From positions 25,592,698 through 25,656,697 of the forward strand of contig OY992833.1 in NCBI GenBank assembly GCA_963921425.1: a DNA stretch of 64,000 bases, written 5' to 3'. The stretch's first letter is position 1; each line of letters opens with the position of its first letter. The notes beneath the pieces were generated by a model, which saw only the letters and a list, made by a program, of their open reading frames with translations, searched no databases and was not told the origin of the DNA. The position numbers were made by a program, and so were the translations under genes. Of the stretch, positions 37,329-49,078 are shown one piece after another. The DNA comes from Dryas octopetala (Eukaryota; Streptophyta; Magnoliopsida; Rosales; Rosaceae).

Positions 37329-37813
37329 CTGATCATTTTCATCAGCAGCAGGTGAAGGGGACTTCTTTGACTCGGCTGGTTTGTCCGCTCCACAGTTCTG
37401 TCTGTTACACTTGGTTCTGAATGGATAGTTTATGTTATTACATTTCTCACACTTCCAGCTACCTTCCGGCATCTTTTGCTCTGAAAACCAAAATAGTTAT
37501 TGAAGTTACAACATAAGGACAACAAAGTAAATAGATTCAAAGAATGAAGGTAAAAGACATTGATTAGGTGAAAATGAGGCATGGGATTGACTTACTAGAA
37601 TTTTTGTCAGTCTTTGCAGGCTGCATTTGCAACAGAATATCATTGCATGTCAGAAAAATTATAAAATATACAAAATTTGATCCACAGGACCACAAGAAAA
37701 ACAAATAGCAAGTAAAATATTCACTGGGAAAATAAAAAATATATTTCAAAGTTCACAATCCCAAATATTTAAAGTCATGGTGCAAATTCATATGAATGTA
37801 TATACATTCATAC

Positions 37814-37870
<57 letters not shown>

Positions 37871-40442
37871 GGACCTGAGATCCAGGCTTTGGTGTATTGC
37901 ACTTCCGCATGTTACAAACAGTTCTAAATGAAAAGTTGATGTTTCCGCATTTCGGGCATGTCCAGTCATTATCACGTGTAGCATCTAAATGACCAATAAA
38001 ATTAAAAAAATCAATAATCTTATAAATAGAAGTCTTTTCCATTATATAAAACAATGAATTTATATATTCATAGGAAACCTAGATGACTAACCTGCACCCT
38101 TCTTTTGTGATTTATCATCTGGATAGAATCCTGGCCTTGGACCCTGCAAAAGAAAATCACACATAAGTTATATGATTCTACCACATCCAAGAATACGCAA
38201 TTCTGTTGCAAGTTCGACAAAAGTTTGAGATTCCTTTGGACTTAGGAGAGGAAATATAGAAAACATTTGAGAGACTAGAGCATCAAATGTTGTAAAAGAA
38301 CCTTAAAAAAAATGATAGCATTATAAGATAACAATAAAGAGCATAAATCAATTTCATGGAGAAAACTAGATGCCAACATATGGAGGAAACTAATGTCAAA
38401 ACCAAGCATATATGAGCCAGCCCCAAATTCTACCAATAACAGTAGACTTTTGTACATACCATAGGACCAGGGCCCATGGGCAGACCCAGGCCATACCGAT
38501 CGATCATAGGGGGAATGCCATACATTCCACCTGAAAAAGTAGGGAAGAAAAAATCAGTAAGGCACCATAAAGTAGCAACAACAACCGGTGAGGATAAACC
38601 AGTGAGAGTTGAAAGAAAGAAGTTTACATGGCAATAGTGCATAGGATAAATTTGAGTAGCATTTCCAAACGAAACATTAAACTAAAAAAAGCAAGGTCAC
38701 AGAAACATGGGAACACCACAGCATAGTAAACGAAAAAAATAAAATAAAATAAAAACTTGATTAAACAGCGTAAATAAAAAAATCAAATGTACTAATACAT
38801 CCAGAACCCCAGCAGGGAGAAAAAAGACATCACCGTCAAAACATACCATTTCCCATCATGGATCCACTAGAATAAGGTGTTGGTGCAGACAAATGCAGTG
38901 GTCTGTAGGGGCTGCCTGTAGATAGCCGGCTACCGTAGTTGTAATGGTATGCTGATCCCCCAGAAAATGGAACATCATAGGGAGGAATAGATGATCCATT
39001 AAAGAGAGAAGAACCATATGGTGGCACACCAAGATACATTGAAGAGGGTGCAGCAGAACCCACATAAGGAGCAGCAGATGAGTAACCTTGTAGGGCTTGG
39101 AAAGGCTTAGCAGCAGATTTCTGAAAAGTACAAAACTTGACCTTCAAATCTATACAATATATAATTGAAATATCATCTCTCTAGCACATAATATAGAAAT
39201 CTTAAAGACATCACCTTAATAACCCTCAAAAGAAAAACAGCACTCTAACATGCTATAGATACACCCGAAAAAGATGTCATGTCATTCAAATAATAATCAT
39301 CTATCTATCAAGTGTTACAAAATCCATTTTGTTATGACCTACAAAGTAAATCCCCATAAAACTGACTAACATTAATAGTTTGTCACCATAATTCCATTTT
39401 GCCAACTCCACCTCTATCTCTCTATCTAGAGTTACAAATTCATCTAGGATCTTGGAAAGTACAATATGAAGAAAAGTGCTTAAAATGTTAGATATTGGAT
39501 ACAGTTCATCTGAATTCAAGTTCAAAAAAGTGTACAATCTCCTACCCAAAACTTAGCCAGAGAAGATATTTTGACCATGTAATCCATTTGAGTGGGTTTG
39601 ACAATGCTGACAAGACTCAATTCCAGGAGGAAGTGAGATAAGAAAAACAATAAATCCAAACAAACATACAACATTTAGAAAATAAAGTGCAATAATACAT
39701 GTAGTACAGAACAGTTTTCAAAAATAAGCAAGCTAGAAACTCTCTGTATGAGCAAATGACCCTAAACACATTAAAAACAGTCACACTCAGCAGAGTAATA
39801 TCAGTATTTAAAATTGTTGTGGTCAGTGTCTTACTGAGTTATGATCCGCCGGCCTTGGTTGAGTGCAATTACGCATATTGCAAGTCGTTCTAAATGAAAA
39901 ATTAACATTTCCACAGCTCGGGCAGGTCCAATCATCTTCCCTTCGACTGCCTACAAACACCACATATAAGAACAAACTCCAACATTATAACAGGAAAACT
40001 ACATCATATATGAAACCCTTAAATACGCATTCAAAACATTAGGAAGCAATACATACATACATTATGTATGTATTATTACAATTTAAAATTTAAATATTGA
40101 ATTATCGCCTACTATAATACTAAAAGCAAAACTTTATCAAAGGATACGCAATAAAAAAAAAAATTAAAAATAAGAACTTTAACGGAAAAAACAAAAATAC
40201 CATCGGTTCTAGCACGCTTGGCAGCTGAAGAATTCCTGTTATCAACCTGAACATCGAGAAAGTTAAGTTATTCATAAGCCTAAAAAATTCAACTTTGCCT
40301 GGCACACCAAAACCCTAATTTTGGCTTCGTCGCCGTGATTTTGGGAAAACCCAGTGCAAAAAAGAGATGGAGAGAGAGAGAGAGGAATTGAAAGGAGAAG
40401 GTCGTGAAATTGAACGAACTGTAAGACAATTACCTGAGACAT
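37329..40442 (-). CDS. Triple RanBP2-type zinc finger protein (At1g67325-like)
   Basis: Minus-strand exons: 40442-40434, 40246-40201, 39950-39835, 39120-38847, 38530-38460, 38143-38092, 37984-37875, 37620-37596, 37480-37329; phases agree across all joins. The start is MSQ|VDNRNSSAAKRARTDG. Three zinc fingers of the W-x-C-x2-C...N...C-x2-4-C type follow: DDWTCPSCGNVNFSFRTTC, DNDWTCPKCGNINFSFRTVC and GSWKCEKCNNINYPFRTKC. A Ser/Gly/Tyr/Pro-rich linker (YGSSLFNGSSIPPYDVPFSG) separates fingers one and two. Such fingers bind single-stranded RNA, so an RNA-processing role is likely. The last supported exon ends DENDQ; the stop lies in a further short exon (candidate 36969-36940) or, if unspliced, at 37155. 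A fold-back element begins about 230 bp upstream of the ATG. Confidence 0.93.
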
Positions 40443-41721
40443 ATTGACGGCGGGTGATATTTGATTTGGATTCCAACGCCAAAGATGTGCAACTTGCCCT
40501 ACCAGAGAGAAGCAACGGTGATGTTGGGGGCGTCGACAATATATGGTGAGGGTTTTTCTATACGGTTATTTGCGTTTGAGTCGTCGACGATGCGCACCGT
40601 TTGGATGTCCTTTAAGATTGCAGGTCACGCTAAGATGGACGGTTTAGATGAAACTCCTGACCAATAAAGGACCTGATTTACCATTCAAAACTGTAACTCA
40701 TTCTCACATTGTCATCTGAAAGTTTTTTTATCTCAGATTATCATATGTAACTTTCATCTGTGTCCTATTTTACCTTGTTCCGTCAATAATTTCACTAAAA
40801 TGCTGACTTGGCCTTTAATGTTGATGTGGCGCGCTGGATGTGCGCCACGTGTTACGTCTTTTCTGATTTTTTTTATTTTTCTATTTTTATAAACTTTGAA
40901 AATTAATTAAAAACAGCTCCGAAATCAGAAAAATACACAAAAAATTCTTACAAACTCGTCTTGACTAGTACTAATTTACTATAAGATTAAAATACCAATT
41001 TTCCCTAAAATTTTCAAAAAATTTGGGAAGTTCAAATTTATTTCTAAAAAATTAAAATACTCTTGACATTTTCAAAATTCATAAGATAATCTCCCGAACT
41101 CCAAAAAATACAAGGTTTGCACCATTAGTCCTCTAAAAACTAACAATACATTTCCCGTGAACATTTGCTACCCAAAAGACCTCTCAGTCTTAGAGGAAAA
41201 TAAATTTTTCCCTATAAAATAAATTCTAGAAAAATTTTAGAATTTTTGTAAATTCTCGAAATAATTCTCTAAAACAGGCATTTGGAAATTTCCAAAATAT
41301 TTTTTAGAAATTGTCCGAGAGTTTACGAAAATTCTAGAATTTATTTAATAGAGGGAAATTTATTTAAATTTTTTAAAAATAAATTTGGACTTTCCAATTT
41401 TTTTAGAAATTTTTAGAGGGAAAATTGGTAATTTAACCTTATAGTAAATTAGTGCTAGTCAAGATGAGTCCGTAGAAATTTTCCGTGTATTTATTTGTGT
41501 TCGGAGCTATTTTTAATTAATTTTCAAAGTTTATAAAAATTCAAAAATAAAAGAAAATATGTGACACGTAGCGCATATCCAGCATGTCACGTCAGCATTT
41601 TTAACAGAGTTGTTGAGGAAACAAAGTACAATGGGACACGGATGTAAGTTACAGGTGGTAATCTGGGACAAATCTTTCAGGTGGCAATATGAGAATGAAT
41701 TACAGTTTTTGATGGTAAATC

Positions 41722-43056
41722 CAAGGACTAAAATTTCGTTTTTTAGGGGTATGAAAATTTTAACACCATACCAAATTAATTTCGAAAAATTTCCCCGAAA
41801 TTTTCCGAAATCCTCGAAATTTCGGCGAAATTTTCGATGTAAAGACCGGAGAGAGAGAGGGGAGGCTGAGACCGGAGGGAAAGAGGCAGAGCCGCCGCCG
41901 CCGCCGTCGCCGTTGAAGGAGGCAGAGAAGAGATCCGGGGAGAGAGACAAAGAGGGAGATCGGGAAGGGAGAGGGAGCAGAGAGAAGAGAACATGGAGGA
42001 GGGAGTGAGGGACCAGGAGAGAGAAAGAGAAGATGAGAACTGAAGAAGAAAAGAAAAAAAAAAAAAAGGAAGAGGTGAGGTCAAACTGGTTAGTCACGGG
42101 CTGGGCAGGGGAGGAAGAACTAAAGAAGGAAAGAAAAAGAAGAAGAAAAAGAAAAAGAAAGAGAGAGGGATGAAAGAGAAGAGAGAGAATGAGTGTGTAG
42201 TCGGGGACTAGGGGGTAGGCGTGAATCACGGGGAAGAAGAGGAAAAGCAAAGAAAAAAAGAAGAGAAAAGAAAGGAAAAGGAAAAAAAAAAAGAAAAAAA
42301 AAGAAAAAGAAAGAAAAAAAAAAAAGAAGAGAAAAGGAAAAAAAAGAAAAAAAAGAAGAAAAAAGAAAAAGAAAAAAAAAGGAAAGAAAAAAGAAAAGAA
42401 AAGAATTTTTTTTTTTTTTTTTTTAAGGTAGATTGAGATTTGGAGTCTTTAGGCAATTGGAAAAAAAAAAAATTTGAGATTTTATTTAGAGTTTGATTTG
42501 GTCATTTTGGTGTTTCGTTTTGTTGTAAACATAAATTATGAAAAAAAAATTTATCTACTTATCATGAAATTTCATTTCCTTAATGTTTGATTTTCCAATT
42601 ATGATAATTTGTAAAATTGAAATTTTAAGTAAACCGTTGTCGACACTGTTGTCATCGGATTGGTTCTATTTTAACCCAATTCGGCATAATTTAACTATCG
42701 AAGACCATTTCCAAGTCTCTTTGAGTAAGCTTGCTACTTTCCGTTGCCACATTGGTGATTTATTCGTGTAATTTATTATGTAATTATTAATTAGTGAAGT
42801 ATTTTTTTAACAGTATTGTTTCCGGCGCGCATTATATTCATCACATATCACATGAAATCTACTATATTATTTGATTTTTTCAATGTTTTTTATCAATATA
42901 GTAGATAATATGTTAAATAAACATATGGTCAAGTTTCATTCAAAATTTCCATATTTTAATAGCAATTTTCGTCGTTTTTGTCTAATTTTATCGAAGTCGA
43001 AATTTCCGCAAAAATTTCCATCGAAAATTTCCTCGAAACCGAAATTTTACTCCTTG
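41722..43056. mobile_element. 1.3-kb non-autonomous hAT-like element nested in fold-back copy two
   Basis: Ends CAAGGACTAAAATTTCG and, inverted, CAAGGAGTAAAATTTCGG. Flanks GGTAAATC (41714-41721) and AGTAAATC (43057-43064) form an 8-bp duplication with one mismatch; an 8-bp duplication and CARNG ends are typical of hAT. Subterminal GAAATTTTCG/CGAAAATTTC motifs are dense at both ends. The core has a (GCC) run near 41890 and a purine tract at about 42120-42405. No transposase frame. Confidence 0.75.
42120..42424. repeat. Purine tract (poly-GA/A) ending in poly-T
   Basis: About 280 bp of almost pure A/G on the plus strand, then about 20 T. The long Lys/Arg/Glu-rich frames over it are artefacts of composition. 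Confidence 0.9.
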
Positions 43057-43587
43057 AGTAAATCGATAATTAAGCCTTTTTTCTTTTAGACAGTGCCCTA
43101 CATGTTTTTCGTGAGAGATTCTTTCATCAGAGCCACGAGGCATGTTTAATGGAGAAAAATTTTGTGTGGGACCGCTATTATTAGCAGGTAATATTATTAT
43201 CAAAGTATCATAATATGGATTGATAACAAATTTATACAATTGGGATATAGTATTAATAAATATATATGTTATGATAACACTACGTAATTGTATTATTGTT
43301 ACATATAAAAATTAATTGTTCTATGAAACATGTCTCATTTAAGAATTAGTGATTTTTCAAACTGCTGAATAGAAATGATTATTTTGAAATATATAATAAA
43401 TTAAGAAACTATTATTCACATCTTCAGTTTGTCATATACACTATAAATTTAATATTGTATTATTTTTAAATAGTCACATATAAAAGGTGTAGAATGAAAA
43501 ACTGAGAAAGTTTGAATAACATTGCTTTAAAATAGACAATTTTACTTGTTTGGGTCTTCTCATTCTTAATTTGTCAAAAATGAAATT

Positions 43588-43958
43588 GAGTTAATTACAC
43601 TTACACCCCCTGAGGTTTATCGTCTTTTCACATACACTCCCTGGGGTTTTAATAATTACACATACACCCCCTGAGGTTTTAAAACAATTGCATATAACCC
43701 CCTACAAGAGAAAAAAATAAATAAATAAAAAAGAAAATAATTGTAATGAGGTTGGACCTTACACTTTGAGTAATCTTATCAGATTATTTAATCCCTTAGC
43801 ATGCTTTTTTGCATAATTTCTCATCATTTTTCGTCTCACTATAGGGGGTTATATGCAACAGTTTTGAAACCTCAAGGGATGTATGTGTAATTATTAAAAC
43901 CCCAGGGGGTATATGTGAAAAGACGATAAACCTCAGGGGGTATAAGTGTAATTAACTC
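43588..43958. mobile_element. 371-bp MITE with perfect ends and 10-bp target duplication
   Basis: AAATGAAATT at 43578-43587 and 43959-43968. Ends GAGTTAATTACAC and GTGTAATTAACTC are exact inverses. Arms of about 120 bp carry CCCCCTGAGG and CCCCAGGG motifs. The 9-10-bp duplication suggests a Mutator-derived element. Confidence 0.93.
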
Positions 43959-44476
43959 AAATGAAATTCTTGAAGGAGACTTGGAAATGGGTACCAACAC
44001 CATGTTCTAATTATCAATCTATCAATTTTATCAAAAAAAAACATATCTATCAAATCTGAATGTTTGATGATAAAAAAAAGGCATAAATTCAATTTAGACA
44101 CATAACTATATATACTATTTCAACGAGATCCACGAACTTTCAAATATTTCAAATATACACCTGATTTATTATGTAAATTGAAAAATGAAATTTCGTCCAT
44201 CAATTTATTGAGAGATCAGTTAAATGTCAGCTTGGCTTTTGCTAATTAACAGGGATTAATTGGCGACGTGACACCAACTCAGCATACATTTCTCGCCAAA
44301 TGAGCAACACATGTCCACTTGACACGGGCCCACACACCCATCACATCTTTCCCGCTCGTCGAACGCTCTCCTGACCATTTAGTCTCCAAAAAACATCACG
44401 TTTTCCCCCAAATTAGAATATAAATCTCTCACTTGTGTTCAACGAACGAGAAAGAGATGATGAGTTTGTGGACCCG

Positions 44477-44568
44477 TGTCAGGGGTTAGGTGGACCTGTG
44501 TCGCTCATTTGGCGGAAAATGAGCAACACAGGCAAAATGAGCGACACATGTCCACCTAACCCCTGACA
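44477..44568. repeat. Short inverted repeat (hairpin)
   Basis: Arms 44477-44510 and 44535-44568 (TGTCAGGGGTTAGGTGGAC inverted as GTCCACCTAACCCCTGACA), 24-bp loop, nearly perfect. CAGGGGTTAGGTGG is present once more directly after the right arm. Confidence 0.8.
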
Positions 44569-44971
44569 GGGGTTAGGTGGAATCTGGAGTAAGATAAACA
44601 GTTGGTAGCTTAGTGCTCAGATTTTCACCACTTTCTTTTTGGCTAGAACTGGCCATATATAGTTTAGATTGCCTAGTTTGTTAATTGAAATATAAGTGCG
44701 CATTTACGGCATCAACATTAAAGGCTTCGCTCATCCAATATTAACCCCCACCAACCCACCAGGGCCACCACAATAAACATTCTTAAGATATATGTAATTA
44801 GAACATTAAACTCAAGGCAAGTGACGGCATATATGAAGCAAACAGAGATAGTGATCATCACCAATTTAAGGAAACAACACAATGCAAATCAAGGCAATCA
44901 AATGTTAAAAGTCCCAAAGATTAACCAAGAAAAAAAGGACTTGAGCTAGCTAGGATGGCTCCACTACTCCT

Positions 44972-46913
44972 CTAAACATAGAGATTTGAGGCAGTTGCTG
45001 ATCCAACGGCAGGGAATGCGAAGAAAAGGATGGTCATAGCCACGGCCATCAGACCACCATGGTGGGGTCCAAGCTTGGTAATTCCGTTGGCGTCGGCGGC
45101 CTTTTCAGGCGCTGACTGTCCGGTAGTTGTAGGAGCAGTTGTTGATGATGAAGAATTTGTGAAGATAGCAGCCTCTGGTGAGCCAGCAGGTATTCCTAGA
45201 AGCTCTGGTGATGATCATGCATTCAAAAAAAGAACAAAGCAAAGTTAGGTATGTACTTAATTAGAAAGTATACCGGGAAACAGAGAAGTACTTACCGTCC
45301 TCACATTGAATTGTACACTAATATATATAAATGCACTAGTGTATGAACAAATGAAGTTTTCCAATTGTGCAGACAAAGATAGTGACCATCATTGATGAAG
45401 CTTTCAATTGTATTTGTACATTTCTCAATCATTCATCTACCTAGAGCCTATTCGTTTGAAGTCCATCTATAATTATAAATATCAGGATTAAATATGTATT
45501 ACACATGAAATGTAGCCATGTAGGAACATTAATATTCAAGTGTTGATCCACGTCAACAACTTTGGTGCATTTGTTTCCTGGAATAAAATTCTTTTTATTT
45601 TTTCCCATTCATATATAGTTTAGTGTATGGAAATATTACGAATGATAATTAGTATCCCACAAGAGATGTATTAAATAAATTATTTGAAAGATTCGCTAAC
45701 ATAAACTCCCTCCTTACTCTTATATAATTTAAAGCTAAACACATTTTTGTATACCAACCATGGAAAATGAATCAAACGGTACAAACTAAGTTATACACAA
45801 ATATTTCATATTCTCAATTTAATGGTAAGGCTACCTACCGGTGTCAATGTGATACATGGTTTACTTGTTGGGAGTTGGGAGTTGGGGCAATGACAGCAAG
45901 CTTTGGTTCATGCAATTAATTTACTAGCTCCTTAAAGTCAATTAATGCATATATATATATATATATGGTCCTTCGTTTATTAATCCTCAAGCCCCACATT
46001 GATGGGACACGTCACTAGGTCGGGGTATGAATTAGTTTGGGTAAGTACTGCTACATATAAAAATGGAAAATATTTTCGAACTCAGAACCAAACCTTTTTC
46101 TCGGAAATTTTCTTTTTTCTCACTCAAGGTGGGTTCCACGGCCACCCGGCTGTTTTTTCCCCATTCCAAAATGAGTCATTATATTTCAGGACTCACGTCA
46201 ACAAACTCATTTCACGTGACAGCTGGAAAAAGAAAAAGACTATATATATATATATATCTTGACCAAAATATATATATATATATATATCGTCCAAATATTA
46301 ATTTATCCAGCCTCAATATTTGACAATGAACTCAAAGCACGGTGGGAATTGTGAATGGGATATTTTAGCCTTCATCTCATGTGATCTACAAACTCATCTA
46401 AAATAGAAAATATTATTATTGGATTGAACTCTTTATTTTATACTTTCTGTTTTTTTAAGAAAATTCACGTATGAACCATTTTCGTTTTCAATCAATTTTC
46501 AACAGAGGATTATTTACTAACAGAAAACAATTTGATTTTTCTGTTTAATTGGTAGGTAGGTAGCTAGCCTATATATCCAGCTACGTGAGGTCCATTTTTA
46601 AATGTTATCAATGAAATTACAAAAGGTAACCTGGTATCGCCATCAAAAACCTTTTAGGCTATCCGGAGAGGCATATATACCAAGTCTGAGTTGTCTCTTT
46701 TCACAACAACAACTGAACATATAAATAACCTACAGAAAGCTTATGAAAAATAAAAAATCTAAAGCCAGACACAACTATATATTAGCATTTAAAAGTGGCT
46801 TGTACAGTAAATCTAGCTCTAGTGGTTAAACTAGACCGAAAAAGCTCCAGTGGTTAAAAATATTTAAGCTTTCGAGGATTGCATGCACTTGACACTAAAA
46901 TTATACTAAAAAA

Positions 46914-46965
<52 letters not shown>

Positions 46966-47308
46966 GACAGTTGCTAGCGCTGGCGTTTTTCAAACTGCAT
47001 GCAGTGGGGAGCTGAAGCAATCTGGGCACCTGAATCCCCATCTTCTTGATCTCCTCGCTGCCACTGTTGGCTTGCTGCATGACGTAACACAAGCACTCCG
47101 GCTCGCTCTCCCTTATCCCCTTCACCGAATCACAACACTCCTTCGTCGGCGTCTCCGCCTTCCCCGTCGCGTAGGTCAGACACATCGCCACCTTCTGAAA
47201 CTGCCCGCTGCACTTCTCCGCCACCGTCGGCGCCGCCGCTCTCGCCGACCCTCCCAAACACAACACCACCGCCACTACCACCACCACCGCCATTCTCCTC
47301 GTCATCAT
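44972..47308 (-). CDS. GPI-anchored non-specific lipid transfer protein (LTPG)
   Basis: Two minus-strand exons: 47308-46963 and 45204-44972; 579 nt, 192 residues, phase agrees (NCPK|LLGIPAG). A signal peptide (MAVVVVVAVVLCLGGSARAA) is followed by an eight-cysteine domain with the usual spacing: C...C...CC...CLC...C...C, ending ACSLKNASASNCP. Then a Ser/Thr/Pro linker (FTNSSSSTTAPTTTGQSAP), and a C-terminal hydrophobic stretch (GGLMAVAMTILFFAFPAVG) that fits a GPI signal. LTPGs sit on the outer plasma membrane and help export wax and suberin lipids. The start could be the second ATG at 47305. The donor (GTCAGT) is followed within a few bases by a (CT) microsatellite, and the 1.76-kb intron is rich in (TA) runs. 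The neighbouring AGM gene is divergent, as expected from the Arabidopsis AGM1/LTPG1 area. Confidence 0.93.
46916..46955. repeat. (GA/CT) microsatellite next to LTPG splice donor
   Basis: About 20 GA units on the plus strand; on the LTPG strand a pure CT tract starts about 7 nt inside intron one. Confidence 0.95.
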
Positions 47309-49078
47309 CTTCAGCTAGCTCCTTTGCGTGTGAAGGAAAGGTTTACGACAAGGGATATAAATAAGACCATATGGGCGTGAAATCTAAAGTGGATGGGACT
47401 CGCAATCAATTAATGCGGGGATTGCTGGGTGTTAGAGTGGTAAAACACTCAACGGGAGGTTTCAATCTGGGCCGTACACGTCCGCGTGGGGTGGGATGGG
47501 TGTGACGTTAGCCAATGGACGAGGCTGTAAGCCTGTTTTATTGACTCGAGGTTTTAAATGGAGGCCCACTAGGGTAGTTGGGCCGCAGTTAAAGCCCCTG
47601 CAACTAATTTTGCCGATTGGAAAAAGGGGAAGACCACCTCGCTTTAAATGAAGTTGAGCTGTCGTGTCCATAACTACGTGGAACAATGTGAGATCATGAA
47701 TGATCAGTGGGGGTAAAAACGGTGCGGTACTAGAAAATTAGCTGGCGGGAGTTTGTCTTTACTGGGAGCAGTACTTGAGCTACTTTCGAATCTTATTTCA
47801 TGTTGTACTATTTTATTTGTTTGTTACTCACTCAACTCACTATCAACTTTATTTAAATAAAAAAAATGAACAGATTATATGCGGCATTAGTTTATAAATA
47901 ATAGTTGATGTTTTATTATTATTGGTTCACTAATTAACGGCTAATTGTCATGTGTGGGTATTAAGCGGACGAATCAAATCATGGCCCAAAAACTTACCAA
48001 AACTAAAATTGATGGGACTTGGCCCAAGGAAACTCGGGCTTGGTTGGCGGGGCTTGGGAATATTGGGTGCCAATTCATCAACCCTTTTTCAACTTTGGGC
48101 TAAGCCCAGAGTCTAGACTACATGCTTAGATGTCAAAAGACTTTTTTGTATGATTTGCATGTAATTCGGAGAAAACTTTCCTGCAAACCAATGACGGGAA
48201 GTTTTCTCTTACATCGAGACTCGAACATGAAAGTGAAACTTTTAGTTGCCATCACAATCCCACCTCAGCTAAGAGTTCTTGGGCAATTATACCATCCAAC
48301 CTAGTTAACCATTATCACTTCAGAATTTGGAATCATAAATTAAAAACTAATAAGACCACAATCTGAATCGGTAAGCTCAACATTCATTATTAACCACTTT
48401 CCTATTTCTCAACAATATTTGAATCACTTTCTATATGGTAAGAAATCGTTTTATCGTTTGCCACACTTCTTCCACCATAACTGTTCTTTTCACCTGTAAC
48501 TTGATCCTTAATTGATTCCCGTCAGCCTCAACCCAAAAATGAATATAAAAAAATAAAAGACAATAAAATGAAAGAATACGCCACGTGCGCGAATATTTAA
48601 CCATCTATAGATATTTTCATGGCCAAAAAAAAAAAAACCATCTATAGATATTTTAAAATTTTATATTTTTTTTATCTGGAACCATGAAAACCATAAATCT
48701 AAACTAAATTTACTGCACTATTAATGGTGAGTGTCTATCCAGACACGTACGGTAGCCAGAAAATAGGAGTGATTTGGACAAAAGTAACAGCAACATAGCG
48801 TAGGAAGATAAAGTTACGCCACGTGGCGGTCGATGAGTGGCCATTCGTCGCTAAGCCATTCAAAATATCCAGTTTTTGTCAACCACGACGAGGAGAAGTT
48901 TGTGTACCCGAAACCAGACAAGACAAAGCTTCTGCTCCAAAACGTGCATGTCACAAATCTCTTATGTATAATGCCTTAATACCCCTCTCGAAACCTCCCC
49001 ACTACCAAAATCTTTGTCTAAACTAACCCGTTTCGCATTCCCATTTCCGAAATTTATTATTTGTAATTATTTTACGAG
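47309..49078. other. Intergenic DNA between divergent LTPG and AGM genes
   Basis: No gene seen. Near 48811-48830 and 48580-48600 are CCACGTG-type motifs (GCCACGTGGC, CCACGTGCG). The direct repeat CCATCTATAGATATTTT occurs at about 48601 and 48639. Frames at 47462-47686 and 48122-48304 are not convincing. Confidence 0.45.

Larger units (their letters stand above)
40668..43076. mobile_element. Fold-back element, copy two, interrupted by a hAT-like insertion
   Basis: It shares arms with the element at 34141: GATTTACCATTCAAAACTGT, TTACCTTGTTCCGTCAATAA and GATGTGGCGCGCTGGATGTG on the left, with inverted equivalents on the right to 41721. The last 12 bp (GATAATTAAGCC) are displaced to 43065-43076 by the insertion at 41722-43056. 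Its centre is reversed relative to copy one. Confidence 0.8.
43077..44971. other. Intergenic DNA with MITE and hairpin
   Basis: It contains the MITE at 43588-43958 and the inverted repeat at 44477-44568. Nearby sequence at about 44284-44330 shares the motif AAATGAGCAACACATGTCCAC with that hairpin. No gene seen. Confidence 0.5.

Noticed and set aside
41531..42250. 239-codon minus-strand frame
   Set aside because: It runs through the fold-back arm into the hAT-like element; low-complexity Leu/Ser/Phe, no family resemblance.
42193..42436. Lys/Arg/Glu-rich frames and their Phe/Ser-rich complements
   Set aside because: They follow from a purine tract; frames are open in several registers on both strands.
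45030..45248. 72-codon plus-strand frame
   Set aside because: It is antisense to LTPG exon two.
46811..46870. Possible SINE (CTCTAGTGGTTAAA twice)
   Set aside because: The two copies of the A-box-like word are not followed by a B box.
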